A stretch of DNA of 64,000 bases from Papilionanthe hookeriana x Papilionanthe teres (Eukaryota; Streptophyta; Magnoliopsida; Asparagales; Orchidaceae): positions 19,414,682 to 19,478,681 of the forward strand of contig CM040433.1 of the NCBI GenBank assembly GCA_022702705.1, written 5' to 3'. Positions 45,704 through 57,489 of this stretch are shown in pieces. The position numbers were made by a program, and so were the translations under genes. How positions within the stretch are numbered: position 1 is the stretch's first letter; the number at the start of each line of letters is the position of its first letter. Under the pieces are notes generated by a model. It did no database searches and was not told where the DNA came from. It worked only from the letters and a program-made list of their open reading frames with translations.

Positions 45704-46003
45704 TACTTTTAATTTGAAAATTTCCAAAATATTTCTTACATTTCTTACTTTTTATAAAAATACTATCCCCGTAGGATAGATAACCAAGGCCGTACTAGAG
45801 CCTCGTATTACTTGAACGATACGTATACTTGCGTTTAAAATTGTGACTTTTACAATAATTATTATAAAATCTAAATATAAATTCATAAGTAAAAGTAAAC
45901 ATCGCACATCAAGTTTTTGAAGCAATTTGCCGGGAATTAAATATTCTAAAAAGTTGTATCAAATTCTTGTATTTAAAAGCATATATAAAGTCGCATCACA
46001 TCA
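44101..46003 (+). repeat. A3 5' LTR
   Basis: Begins TGATTTACC, ends CGCATCACATCA. It contains GC words (44281-44320, 44531-44564), a TATA box (tataaata, 44648-44655), a block shared with N1 (45020-45450) and a (TA)n tract at 45641-45699 that is nearly absent from the 3' LTR. Confidence 0.93.
44648..44655 (+). promoter_or_regulatory. A3 5' LTR TATA box
   Basis: tataaata in gagctctataaataggag, about 85 bases after the second GC word pair. The 3' LTR copy is at 56184-56191. Confidence 0.75.
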
Positions 46004-46009
46004 AGTTTT

Positions 46010-46026
46010 TGGCGCCGTTGCCTAGG
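46010..46026 (+). other. A3 primer binding site
   Basis: tggcgccgttgcctagg, the Athila-type site, 6 bases after the LTR. Confidence 0.85.
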
Positions 46027-46098
46027 ATAGAACAGAATAAAAAGTAAAAAGAAAGATAAGAAACATAAAAAAACAAAACAAAAATATTTTAAATTTTA

Positions 46099-47626
46099 TG
46101 CGTAGTTCTGGATATGAAGGATTACTACCTTTTGATCTGAATTAGAAAGATCAATTAAAAGAATTAAAAAAGGAAAAAAATTCAAAACATCAAGAAATGC
46201 CTAACTTACATAACAATAATCAAAATCCAATCGAAATTAATGAACAAAATATTTATAAATCATTAAGGGAATATGCAACCCTACAACTGATGAACTTCAT
46301 GTTAGTATTCAAATGCCAGTTGTAGATGCTAATTCTTTTGAGCTTAAACCTTCTATTATTCAAATGGTTCAAAATAATCAATTTGGAGGAACACCTAACG
46401 AGGATCCAAATTTACACCTTGCTAGTTTTTTAGAACTTTGTGCCACCTTTAAATATAATAATGTTTCTTACGATGTTATTAGGATTAGATTCTTTCCTTT
46501 TTCATTAAAAGATAAAGCAAAGATGTGACTTAATTCATTAGCAACTTGTTCTATTAAAACATGGGCATATATGACACAAAAATTCCTTGCTAAATATTTT
46601 CCTCCTTCTAAAACTGCTAAATTGAGAAATGATATTACTTCATTTATGCAATTTGATGGAGAAACAATTTATGAAGCTTGGGAAAGATTTAAAGAACTAT
46701 TAAGAAAATGTCCTCATCATGCTTTACCAGATTGGTTAATCATTCAAATATTTTATAATGGACTTATTGGATCACTTAGATCTATTATTGATGCTGCTGC
46801 TGGTGGTTCTTTAATGGCTAAGACATTTGAAGAAGCTTACACCTTAATTGAAGAAATGACTAATAATAATTTTCAATGGCCTTCTGAAAGGGTTAATCCT
46901 AAAAGAATGGCAAGTATTCAAGATAATGAAGCCTTTTCTATTTTAGCTTCACAAGTCCGTGCGATTTTTAAGAAATTAGATAATTTTGCTATTAACATAT
47001 TGCATGTAAGTAATGATAGTTCTGCAAATTCTGATGATTCTCAAATAATGGAAACTTTGCAAGCTATTGCTAGTAAAACTAATAACCCTTATTCTAATTA
47101 TTATAATCCTGGTTGGAAAAATCATCCTAATTTTAATTGGAGTAATGGACATCAACAATGGAATAATAATCAAGTTAATCCAAATTGGAACAATCAAGGA
47201 AATTCAAACTATAGACCAACTTACCCTCTTGGTTATAACAATCAGCAAAAAAAGTTGTCTGTAGAAGAATTGATCTTGCAACTAAGGAATCAGCTACAAA
47301 TTCAAAACACTGCTATTCGTAATATTGAGAATAAGATGGGTCAAATCGCTAATTTCATTAATTATAGACCTCAAGGAACACTGCCTACCAATGTCGAAAT
47401 TAATCCAAAAGAATCTGGAAAAGAACATGAACAAGCAAAAGTTGTACAGCTCAGAAGTGGAAATGAATTAAAAGTGAAAACACAGAATGAGATTGAAAAA
47501 GAGAAAGAAGTTGAAGAGATTGAAAAACCTAAAGATACCCTTTCTTCAAGTAAAGATCAGACTGTAGTACCTATTGAAGTGGAGGTTGAAAGACCATCAC
47601 CACCTTTTCCTCAAAGACTAAAATAG
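46099..47626 (+). pseudogene. A3 gag (Athila type)
   Basis: The start is likely at about 46099 (MRSSGYEGLLPFD). A stop near 46139, a frame change near 46285 and a TGA at 46526 (where a Trp is expected) precede the long open piece 46571-47626 (351 aa). That piece contains MTQKFLAKYFPPSKTAKL, PHHALPDWLIIQIFYNGL, AAAGGSLMAKTFEEAYTLIE, an Asn/Trp-rich linker, a coiled coil (LILQLRNQLQIQNTAIRNIE) and the PSPPFPQRLK motif before the protease. No CCHC knuckle. N1 gag is its close relative, stop positions apart. Confidence 0.9.
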
Positions 47627-48374
47627 TAGAAGCTTGACCATCAATTTTCTAAGTTATTTGAAATTTTTAAGAAACTCACCATCAACATTCCTTTTGCTGA
47701 AGCTTTGGAGCAAATGCCAAGCTATGCAAAATTTATGAAAGATATTTTAAGCAAAAAGAGAAAATTTGAAGCTTATGAAACTGTTGCATTAAGTGAAGAA
47801 TGTAGTGAGAAGAAATTACCTTAGAAACTTAAAGATCCTCAAAGTTTCACTATACCATGTGCTATTGGAAAAAAATTTCTATGGAAAAGCCTTATGTGAT
47901 TTAGGAGCTAGTATTAATCTCATGCCATTTTCAATATTTCGAAGGTTAGATTTAGGAGATATTTCTCCTACTACTGTAACTCTTCAATTCGCTAATCGAT
48001 CGATCACTTATCCTAAAAGAGTTATAGAGGATGTTCTTGTTAAGGTAGATAAATTTATCTTCCATGTGGATTTCATTGTTCTAGCTATGGAAGAAGATAA
48101 AGAAATACCTATCATTTTAGGGAGACCTTTTCTAGCTACCAGACGACCTATGATTGATGTGCAAAAAGGAGAATTAAGGATAAGATTTAACGATCAAGAG
48201 ATAACATTTAATGTTCTGAAATCAATGAGGTATCCTGATAAAGAAAAATGTTATCGGATGGATATTTTTTATTATATAATTGGAAAGCATTATCAAGAAA
48301 AATGTAAGGTCATTTCTAATGATAAAGATAAAGAATCTATGTTATATAATGAGTCATTAAATGAAAAAAATTAA
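47627..48374 (+). pseudogene. A3 aspartic protease
   Basis: After a stop at 47624 the frame shows KKLTINIPFAEALEQMPSYA; a one-base shift near 47870 leads into the open frame 47793-48374 with GKALCDLGASINLMPFSIFR (active-site D-L-G-A-S), IPIILGRPFLATRRP and ITFNVLKSM. The active site is intact but the frame change upstream breaks the polyprotein. Confidence 0.85.
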
Positions 48375-49560
48375 AAAATTACTTGAAGAAAATTTATCTG
48401 AAGAAACTCATTATGTTCATGAAAATTGGGAAATTTTAGACAAAACTAAAAATGATATACTTTTACCCTCAATTGAAAAAGCCCCTGAACTGGAATTAAA
48501 AATGTTACCTGCACATTTAAAGTATGTATTTCTTGGAAATTCATTAACTTTACCTATAATTATATCTTTAGAATTAAGCAAAGATAAAGAAAAAAAATTA
48601 ATTGGAGTTCTAAAGAATTATAAGAAGGCTTTTGGTTAGAATATTGTAGATATAAAAGGAATAAGCCTTTCAATCTGTATGCATAGGATTTTAATGGAAG
48701 AAAATTGTAAACCCACTATTGAACCCCAAAGAAGATTAAATCTAATTATGAAAGAGGTTGTTAAAATAGAGATTTTGAAATGGTTAGATGCTGGAATTAT
48801 TTATCCTACTTCAGATAGCCAATTAGTAAATTATATTCATTATGTTCTGAAGAAAGGAGTAGTAACTGTTAATGATATAAATGAATTAATCCCAACAAGA
48901 CAAGTTACTGGATGACGAATTTGCATTGACTATCAAAAATTAAACAATGCCACTAGAAATGATCATTTTCCTTTACCTTTCTTTGATCAAATGCTGGATA
49001 AACTAGTTGGACACTCATATTTCTATTTTCTGGATGGATACTCTGGTTATCATCAATTACCCGTTGCTCCTGAGGATCAATAAAAGAGAACATTTACAAG
49101 TCCTTATGAGACATTTGCCTTTAGAAGAATGTCTTTCGGTTTATGCAATGCACTTGCAACTTTTCAAAGATGTATGATGTCAATAATCTGTGATTTGATT
49201 GATAAAGGAATTCAAGTATTTATGGACGATTTTTCAGTATTTGGAACTTCTTTTGAATCATGCTTGGAAAATATAACGAAAGTTTTGAAGAGATGTGAGA
49301 AACAAATTTAGTTCTAAACTAGGAAAAATGTCAATTTATGGTCACAGAAGAAATTGTACATAAAATTTCACAAATAGGGATGGAAGTTGATCAGGCAAAA
49401 GTGAAAATTATTGCTGAACTTCAACCACCTACTACCATTACTGAGGTGAGAAGTTTTTACGGGTCATCTTTGGATTTTATAGAAGATATTTAAAGGATTT
49501 TTCTAAAATTGCTAAACCTCTTTGCCATTTATTAGAAAAAGAAGCTAAATTTAAATTTAA
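48361..49560 (+). pseudogene. A3 reverse transcriptase
   Basis: The linker piece 48361-48639 ends LKYVFLGNSLTLPIIISLE. RT motifs follow: KWLDAGIIYPTSDSQ, RICIDYQKLNNATRNDHFPL, YFLDGYSGYHQLPVAPEDQ, RMSFGLCNALATFQRCMM and the catalytic box FMDDFSVFG (about 49220-49245), where both Asp residues are present. In-frame stops at about 48637, 48913 and 49081 and frame changes after 49311 disable it. The stops at 48637 (TAG) and 48913 (TGA) are at positions normally Trp. Confidence 0.88.
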
Positions 49561-50060
49561 TGAAGATTGTCTGAATGCGTTCAATATTCTAAAAGAAAAA
49601 TTAATAACCGCACCTATCATTGTTGAATTAATGTGTGATGCAAGTGATTATGTAATCGAAGCTGTATTAGGACAAAAACATGAGAAAATTTTCAAAGTTA
49701 TATATTATGCTAGAAAAACTTTAAATGAAACTCAAATAAATTACACTACTATTGAAAAAGAGCTATTAGCAATAGTATATGCCTTTGTTAAATTTAGACC
49801 ATATCTTCTTGGAACTAAATGTATTGTATATACTGATCATTCTACAATTAAGTATTTAATATCTAAGAAAGATACTAAACCTAGGTTGATCAGATGGGTT
49901 TTACTTTTACAAGAATTTGAGTTTGAAATAGTAAACAAAAAAGGAATTGAAAACCAAATTGTTGATCATTTATCAAGAATTAAAAATAATAAATTAAAGA
50001 ATTATGAAGAAAATATAAATGAGAAATTCCCTGATGAACAGTTATAAGTCATTCAAGGAT
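49561..50060 (+). pseudogene. A3 RNase H
   Basis: The open piece 49631-50047 (138 aa) shows MCDASDYVIEAVLGQ with the first catalytic Asp, YARKTLNETQINYTTIEKEL with the catalytic Glu, VYTDHSTIKYL with a further Asp, and IVDHLSR at the end. Locally it is one of the best-kept domains in the window, followed by a stop after FPDEQL. Confidence 0.87.
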
Positions 50061-51357
50061 TGCAAATGCCCTGATATGCTGATATAGTTAACTATTTGGT
50101 TAATAATATTTTACCTTATGGGATGAATAAAAAATATATTAAGAAATACAAGAATGATTATAAATCATATATTTGGGAAGATCCTCATTTATTTAAAATA
50201 GGAAGAGATTCTGTGATTCGAAGATGTGTACCATATGAAGAAACTTTTGCAATAATTCAAAAATGTCATGATTCTGAATTTGGAGGACACTTTGGAGTAG
50301 ATATAACTGCATTTAAAATTTTAAATTTTGGATTTTATTGGCCTACCTTATTTAAAGATGTTGGAAATTATGTGAAAACTTATGATCGATGTTAAAGAAT
50401 GGGAAATATATCTAGAAAAGATGAAATGCCTCTAAACTTTATATTAGAAATCCAAATTTTTGATGTATGGGGTTTAGAATTTATGGGACCTTTCATACCA
50501 TCATCTGGAAAAATTTATATTTAATTAGCAGTTGATTATGTTTCAAAGTGGATCAAAGCTGTAGCTTTACCTAACTGTGATTCCAAAAGTGTTTCGAAAT
50601 TTTTAAAGAAAATGATTTTTACAAGATTTGGAATGCCCAGGATAATTATCACAGATGGGGGAGGTCATTTCAGAAATATAAGAATTCAATCATTGCTGGA
50701 AAAATTTAGAATTATACATAGAATTGCAACTGCTTATCATCCTCAAATAAGTGGAATGGCTGAAGCATCAAACAGAGAAATTAAAAGAATATTAGAGAAA
50801 GCTGTTAATCCTAAAAGAAGCGATCGGGTTGATAGACTTGATTCGCATTATGGGTTTATAGAACAGCTTATAAGACACCCATCGGAATGTCACCTTATCG
50901 GTTAATTTATGGTAAACATTGTCACTTACCTGTTGAACTTGAACATAAAGCTTATTGGGTGATAAAGGAGTCCAATTATAATTTGAATATTGCAGGAGAA
51001 AAATGATTATTACAACTGAATGAAATGGAAGATATAAGAAATGAGTCTTATGAAAACACAAGAATTTATAAGGAAAGAAAGAACAAATTGCACGACAAAA
51101 TGATTTCAAGAAAAATGTTTGAGCCTGGACAAGAAGTATTATTATTTAATGCTCGTTTAAAACTTTTTTCTGGAAAATTAAAATCTAAATGGATGGGACC
51201 ATTTATAATTGAGAAAGTATACCCTTATGGAGCTGTGGATATTAAAGATCCCAAAACTGGAAAAGTATTTAAAGTTAATGGATTAAGACTAAAGCTTTAT
51301 ATGGGAGAAATGAAATTAAATTACAAAGAGGATTATGAGCTTAGTCTACCTGATTAA
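50061..51357 (+). pseudogene. A3 integrase
   Basis: The N-terminal zinc-binding region (50096-50395) shows CHDSEFGGHFGVDITAFKIL and YVKTYDRC. The core start reads FDVWGLEFMGPF, where the usual first catalytic Asp (DFMGPF) is Glu. IITDGGGHF keeps the second Asp, and AYHPQISGMAEASNREIKR holds the Glu position. A frame change near 50850 and a stop near 51004 follow. 51025-51357 is the C-terminal region with LKLFSGKLKSKWMGPFIIEK. Stops at 50045, 50393 and 50521 break it. Confidence 0.87.
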
Positions 51358-51370
51358 TTCAATTAATTAG

Positions 51371-51415
51371 GTCGGGCTGACGACGTTAAACCAAGCGCTT
51401 TGTAGGAGGCAACCC
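51371..51415 (+). repeat. Athila post-coding motif, A3 copy
   Basis: gtcgggctgacgacgttaaa, ccaagcgctttgtaggaggc, aaccc, 13 bases after the integrase stop. Uninterrupted here. Confidence 0.88.
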
Positions 51416-51742
51416 ATATTTATTAGTGTGAGTTAATTTATTATTGTAAGGTTATGCCTTGTTCTTGACTAAATTTGTATATAACTTCTGGAAATAGAAA
51501 GCTAACATGTCCGTATTGGCTTAAGCTAAACATTATCTTGAAGTATATAGAATTTGGACTTGGACCACTCCATGTCAAATGCGAGTAAAAAGAAGATCAA
51601 GTTAACCTTCGTTTGTGATTGTTTGTGATTTGAATTTTTCGTAATTGTGTTTGTGTGTTGATCATACCCGTTAGTTAGAACTATTTTTATGACTGAAACT
51701 TGCAAAATTTGACGATAGGCGAATCAGAGTCGATCGAGGTTC

Positions 51743-51845
51743 CGGCGCCTAGGCGCCTAAGCGGCAGAATGGCCTGTGTATTGATGATTCGGCGCCTAGG
51801 TGCCAGATTCCGGCGCCTAGGTGCCAGTTTTTGCGCTTAAGCGCC
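51743..51845 (+). repeat. A3 GC words ahead of downstream ORF 1
   Basis: Four copies of ggcgccta-type palindromic words (first ggcgcctaggcgcctaag), the same wording as in the A3 LTRs. A TATA-like tttatata follows at 51899-51906. Confidence 0.8.
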
Positions 51846-51989
51846 ATGGTTACAGATCGTGTAAAAACCAAAAATCTTCAGTTTTTCACACGAAATATCT
51901 TTATATATTGCCTTATCTTCATCCCCAATCTCATAGAAACCTTAATTTCGACCAGAGCAATCCATTTTGTAGGAGTTAAGAAGGATTTG

Positions 51990-52350
51990 GAGGCAATGGA
52001 TAGAAGAAATCATGGAAATGAGGTAAGAGACAAATCTCCTAAAGATCATGAGCCTTATTTTAATGATTTTATTGCTGTTAGTATGGAGAAATTGTTTAGT
52101 CGATTAGAGAAGATTGAAGCAGAACTTCAAAGTATTGGTAATAGTCTCTATGAGATGTACCACCAATACGAACACTTGGAATAACAAACCAAACTTCAAT
52201 CTGATCATATAGCGGCTTATCACGACGCTCAAGTATAAATGTACGCGAAGAACAAGTGGATCGATGAAAAGACGGCTTTGGAATTTCCAAGGTCGGTTGT
52301 GTTCTATCCCTTCGGTCCTAGCGAACTTCATTGCGAAAGAGATGGTAATT
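51990..52350 (+). pseudogene. A3 downstream ORF 1 remnant (coiled-coil part only)
   Basis: The open piece 51831-52184 and the continuation past its stop give VSMEKLFSRLEKIEAELQSI, a likely coiled coil, then YHDAQV-like text and ALEFPRSVVFYPFGPSELHC. The layout resembles the C-terminal part of downstream ORF 1 in A1 and A2; the N-terminal domain is missing. The function of the parent protein is unknown. Confidence 0.55.
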
Positions 52351-53142
52351 GAAGATCGGTGTTAAATAGATCTTATATGTGTTTTAGATGTGATCGAGTC
52401 ATGTATTAGTGTGTTTAGTATCGAATTTGTGTGTTTAATTAATTGTTCAATGTGTGTTGTTGGATTTAAATATTTGCTTTGAATATGTTGTTGTTTGTGT
52501 TATTTATAAAACGATGAACCTTGATACAGTCTTGTACTGAAATTTATTGAATTTGGAATGGAAGTTATGGATTGGAATTGAAGAATTTGGATACATTTTT
52601 TGGATCTAAACTATCATTTTAAATTGATTGTGAAATGGTTCGGAGGATATAAATTGGATTAATACTCTCATAAGAGTAATTAGGAGTCAAATTTGATAAG
52701 ATTTGGTGGCAAATATAAAATTTAAATCAAATTTTTGGAAAGGCAAGTCTGGCGCCTAGGCGCCTAAGCGTCGATTCGGCCCGAACCCTAAAACTCATCT
52801 TCTTAAACCCTCCCCACGCCATTTTTGACGCCTGAGCTTCCTTCTCCACTATTTTTTGTGAAAATACCCCCTATAGATCCCATTTACAGCCATATTTTTA
52901 AGTTTTTGAGCTTGAAATCACTCAATTTCTTCATCCCGAGGTCAGATCTACATTCTAAACTCATTATTTTCGATTTTCACCATGGATTTTGCTCTCATTT
53001 AGAAAAACCAAAATTTTGAGAAAAATTTTGATTTTTAAGGTTAAATCCATGAATTTTTAAGCTCTTTTAAGTTTGAAAAGCTTAAATTAGTTTATTTTCC
53101 TAGATCCTTTGAATTTATTTCACGTTTTTATTTCACGTTTAG
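52351..53142 (+). other. A3 spacer before downstream ORF 2, with GC word
   Basis: AT-rich spacer without a clear gene. The GC word ggcgcctaggcgcctaagcg at 52751-52770 lies about 390 bases before the ORF 2 ATG. The open piece 52825-53019 has no domain. Confidence 0.65.
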
Positions 53143-54297
53143 ATGACAGCCAAATCTAAGCGAGGAAAGAAACGAGAAAATTTTGATCATAGCAAGTTCG
53201 TCACTACTGATGCACACTTTCGATACAATGATTTTGCTACTACTCGGAAATTTATCTCGGAGCGAAGTTTTTACAATCATGGAGGAAGAATTGAGGATAC
53301 AATCGTTGCGCTCAACTGGCAACAATTCTGCTATTTCACTGTTGTTGCTGTTATCCCGGTTGTTAGAGAGTTTTATGCTAATTTCGTGGATGCTGAAGAA
53401 TACAAGATTTTGGTCAGAGGAGTTGGAGTAGGATTCACTCCCAAACGTATCAATATTTTCTATGGCCTGCCGCCAAACATTGAGTGCTATTGCTCAGGAT
53501 TATCTCTATCTGAGGGAGATTTGGATATGATCATTACCTACCTGACTGATAGCACTGGAGCCTGGAAGATTCAGAACAGAAAAGGGTGAACTTTTAATCT
53601 TCTAAGCTTAATGGTGTTTCAAAGGCGTGGCACTACTTTATTTCTGTTTGTCTCCTTCCATCCAATCATCTGAGCGAGGTTACCAAAGATAGAGCTATCC
53701 TTAACTACTGCATTCAAAAGAGGAAGCCTATTGATGTAGGGAGCATTATTTATAATTCTGTAGAGGCTACTGCTAGTTCTAGGACTTTATTGGACTTGGT
53801 TTTCCATCTCTGATCTATTCTCTATGTGAAAGTGCTGGAGTAGTTGCTGAGCTTTCTGAGGAAAAGCTCAAGTCTACAAAGCCTATAGGAAGAGAGAGCA
53901 TTATTATCTATGATCGACTTCGAGGTAAGAGTTCTACTGCACCTTCTGGTTCATTACCTTCTTCAGGTAGAGCTTCTACTTCTAGACCATCTACTTCTCC
54001 GAGCCACCATCTACTTTTCGGGAATCCATGCATGATAAGCTTATAGAGCAGTAGAATGAGTTATTCCTAACTCATTGTAGAGTAGATACGATCGATAAGA
54101 AGATCGATCATCTTTCTGAGTATACACAAAGAAAGAGTTATTACGATGCTCAGTATTCTGAGTCTTTAGTGAGATTTCTAAAAGGTGAGCACGATGTTCA
54201 GTTCCCTACTTGTCCTATATATTCACGATATGTTGATCCGAAGGATATGGAGTTTTCTTTTGGTGATGACAATGATGAAGCTACAGATAGTGATTAG
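53143..54297 (+). pseudogene. A3 downstream ORF 2, plant-transposon-protein-like
   Basis: The ATG at 53143 begins MTAKSKRGKKRENFDHSKF. The open part (148 aa) has WQQFCYFTVVAVIPVVREFY, ILVRGVGVGFTPKRINIFYG and LDMIITYLTDSTGAWK, the N-terminal half of the Athila downstream domain. After a stop at 53587 and frame changes the later motifs are readable: LSEVTKDRAILNYCIQKRKP, then a Ser-rich linker, a coiled-coil-like stretch, LVRFLKGEHDVQFPTCPIY and an acidic tail ending DSD (stop 54295-54297). No signal peptide or clear membrane span is visible, which argues against an envelope glycoprotein. Confidence 0.75.
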
Positions 54298-55621
54298 TAG
54301 CTTAACTTACCTCTGGAGATGTGTTGATTCTGTTTTTAGTGTGTTTCTTGTTTCTTGTGCTGTTTAGTGTGATATTATTTGTTAGTGTTGACGTGAATCT
54401 TTTATGTTGAAATTGTTTTTAGATTATCTGATGAATTTTTATAAAAGTTTATTTCTGTTTCATCCTACTGTTTAGTGTTCATGAATAGTTAGTAATTTTG
54501 CATGTTCAAAAATAAAAAAAAGGATTTTCTAGAAATTAACTTCTGCTCTGAAAAACTTTTCTATATATGCTTAATCATTTCTGTTATATTCATATTAAAG
54601 TATGTGTAGAAGAAGAAGTTAGTTCTTCCTTACTACATTATTGTACTTTATTCCTGTTTATTTCTTTCTCTTTTGCTTTAGAAAATTTCATGATTCATAT
54701 TTATACTAAAGCTGAAGTTTGGGGGAAGGGAAAACATGTATCAAATTTAAATATTATTTATCCTTAATCAACTAATATTTTCTTTAAAAAATATATTAAC
54801 ATAACATAAGGAATGAAAAATCTGTTTTAAGATTACCTAAAATTTTTAATTTATAAATAATTTAGTAAACTTAAGTAAAATTTCAAAAATTTTGATTGAT
54901 TTTAAGAATAGAATTATTTAACTTAAAGAATAATAAGATCAAAATTTTTCTATTTATAGTAAAGAGAATTGTATTTTTGAAATATTAAGGAATCAAGATT
55001 ATTGCTTGAAAAAGAAAAGATTGAAATAAGTTTTGACTAATAATAAATTATTAAAAATGTCATATTTAATAAGTAAGAATGTATAAGTTTTTGAAAACAA
55101 GTTAAGGATAGTGAAGTTCAAAATCATTAACAGGCTATCCAAAATTAGTAATCCTCACTTAAAAAAAAAGAAAAAAAGGATTGAAAAACAATCCAAAAGA
55201 AAAAAAAAAGAAAAAAAAGAATGCGAGGAGATGCTTGAGGAAATGCCTAATAAAAAATTGGATACACTTGAATTATCTTATAGGAAGAAAACTGATTACA
55301 TTTTTAACTTAATTTCTATGTACAAATATTTTTACTAGAAAAATATTTCATGAAAATCTTTTTCTTGTAAATATTGTATGTGACCTTAATATGATAAACT
55401 ATAATTATTCTTGAAATAAATGAAAAATTGGAAGTCTTATGATTTGGTAGTTAAATGTTCTTTAATTCTTAAAATTAAACTTAATTAGTGAAATTTGGTT
55501 AAAGATTTGCTAAAGCATTTATAAAACCAAAAATTATAAGGAATCTTAAATATTTTAACTTCATTCAAAATGTTATCTATTTTATGTAATTAAAAGGGTT
55601 ACTTGAGGACAAGTAACGTTT
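54298..55621 (+). other. A3 3' untranslated region
   Basis: No gene. It holds the word ctatccaaaattagtaatcc (55136-55155), a purine tract (55161-55231) and AT-rich sequence; gcttgaggaaatgcctaata follows as in A2 and N1. The open pieces 54567-54767 and 55111-55338 are compositional. Confidence 0.7.
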
Positions 55622-55636
55622 AAGTTTGGGGGAATT
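55622..55636 (+). other. A3 polypurine tract
   Basis: aagtttgggggaatt directly precedes the 3' LTR. Confidence 0.85.
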
Positions 55637-57489
55637 TGATCTACCTAAAAAATACCCATTTTTATGTTTATTTATGATTCAATTCTTAAGGATATTATGC
55701 TTTAATGAAAGGTATTTTCATGTTTTTGGATGTAGATGATTAAAAAAGAGTCCAAGGAAGAAAAAGAAGGAAAAAGGAGCAAAATGGAGCTTATGGAGCA
55801 AAATATTCAAATTATTGGCCTGACGCCTAGGCGCCAGAATCCGACGCCTAAGCGTCAGCTCGATACAGACGCTGTTAAGATTTTTTAATGATTTTGAGGA
55901 GTTATTTTGACAGAGTTAAGCGGTTATTGGAGCTTCTAGAAGACTGGAAGTTACTCCTAATATATAGGACATGTGATACAATGTATTTGGACACAAGGAA
56001 ACGGTTTTAATTGCGAAGAGGTGTGATCCAAAGTGAAGAGGTGCGAAGACCTGGTCACAGAGTCCGGAGCTTAGGCGCCAGATCCCGACACCTAGGCACA
56101 ACAGTTACCTTCTAGAAGATGCATTGAATTTGGATGAATTTTCACGAGGTGCCTTAAACAACCCCTGGTCAAATTCAAAGCTCTATAAATAGGAGCCCAT
56201 TCTATAGAGAAAATCGCCCCTTTTAGCACCTCTCCCCCCTCTGGTTTTACTTAGTTTTTTTAGTCTCTTTCACACTTAGGGAGCCACTTTACTTTGTATC
56301 TAGTGAGTTTATTTTGAGTATTTATTGTGTGTTGTTGCTGTTGGAGCCTTTCATCATTTCTTTGGAGTTAGTAGAAGTCAGCGGATCACTTGAAGGAACA
56401 CTTCTGATAAGTATTTGTACCTTGGTTTAAAGTTTTATAAATATGTTTTGTTGTGCGATTTCAATGTATTCTGAGTAGTTAGTTATCTTTCTCTTTTCAA
56501 CTATGAAAAGATAATAAATTAATTAAATTTTGTAGGAGAATTAAATTTAAAATATTTAAAACATTGTGATGATATTAATACATGATCTTAGTTTACTTTT
56601 TAAATAGGCCATTTAAATTATTAAAACATGTTGAAGAATTTTGAGACCTATCCGGAGATAAATTCTTAACTAGTAGATATCACATGAATTCTTAGGTAAT
56701 CGTAGGCTATACGCGGGTTATTTAAGGTGAAGTGCAAATAAATAGGAAGATATTATTTATTGGGCGTAAAATTAATTAGTTTTTAGAGTGACAGAATAAA
56801 TTCTAATAATTTATTTTATAGAAAGGGAAGGGGTCACTGGTTGGGCGAACCATAGCCACCCTTAGACATCTAGTAGTGTGAGCCTAGATTAAACCATTCT
56901 ACTTATAAAACATCCTGAACTGATCTATAGATTAGTCAATGTTCTTTGCAACTGGACCAAAGGGTAAAGAAAAGGAATGCTTCTATTTGGCACAATATCA
57001 TAATCTAAATTTCCCACAAAAGATAATAATTCTAAAAATCTTGGATTAGTTGAAAAGGAGAAAGTCGTTTTTATACTTGCATTGAATTTTAATTACTGCT
57101 TACTTTACTTTATTACTGCTTACCGCTTACTTGCTTATAGTAAAAATTGTTAGTAAATTAAATTAAAAAAAGTAGATAAATATATAAATTACTTTTAATT
57201 TGAAAAATTCCAAAATATTTCTTACATTTCTTACTTTTTATAAAAACACCATCCCTGTGGGATCGAAAACCAAGACTCCACTAGAGCCTTGTATTACTTG
57301 AACGATACATATACTTGCGTTTAAAATTGTGACTTTTACAATAATTATTATAAAATCTAAATATAAATTCATAAGTAAAAGTAAACATCACACATCAAAT
57401 TTTTGAAGCCATTTGTTAAGAATTAAATATTCTAAAAAGTGGTATCAAATTTTTGTATTTAAAAGCATATATAAAGTCGCATAGCATCA
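55637..57489 (+). repeat. A3 3' LTR
   Basis: Begins TGATCTACC, ends CGCATAGCATCA. GC words at 55821-55858 and 56063-56100, TATA box 56184-56191. Aligns with 44101-46003 with scattered substitutions and without the long (TA)n tract. Confidence 0.93.

Larger units (their letters stand above)
44101..57489 (+). mobile_element. A3: complete-length Athila-type element, degenerate
   Basis: LTRs of 1903 and 1853 bp, primer site, gag, protease, RT, RNase H, integrase, post-coding motif, two downstream ORF remnants, 3' UTR with purine tract, polypurine tract. It is flanked by the perfect 5-bp duplication ataca (44096-44100 and 57490-57494). Total 13.4 kb, typical of Athila. LTRs differ at more positions than those of N1, so it is older than N1. 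Stops and frameshifts occur in every coding domain. Confidence 0.93.

Noticed and set aside
46976..47264. Ile-rich membrane-like frames on both strands
   Set aside because: Shadows of the Asn/Trp-rich part of A3 gag.
53143..54297. Envelope glycoprotein in the env position of A3
   Set aside because: No signal peptide, membrane anchor or cleavage site visible; the text matches the plant-transposon-protein domain instead.
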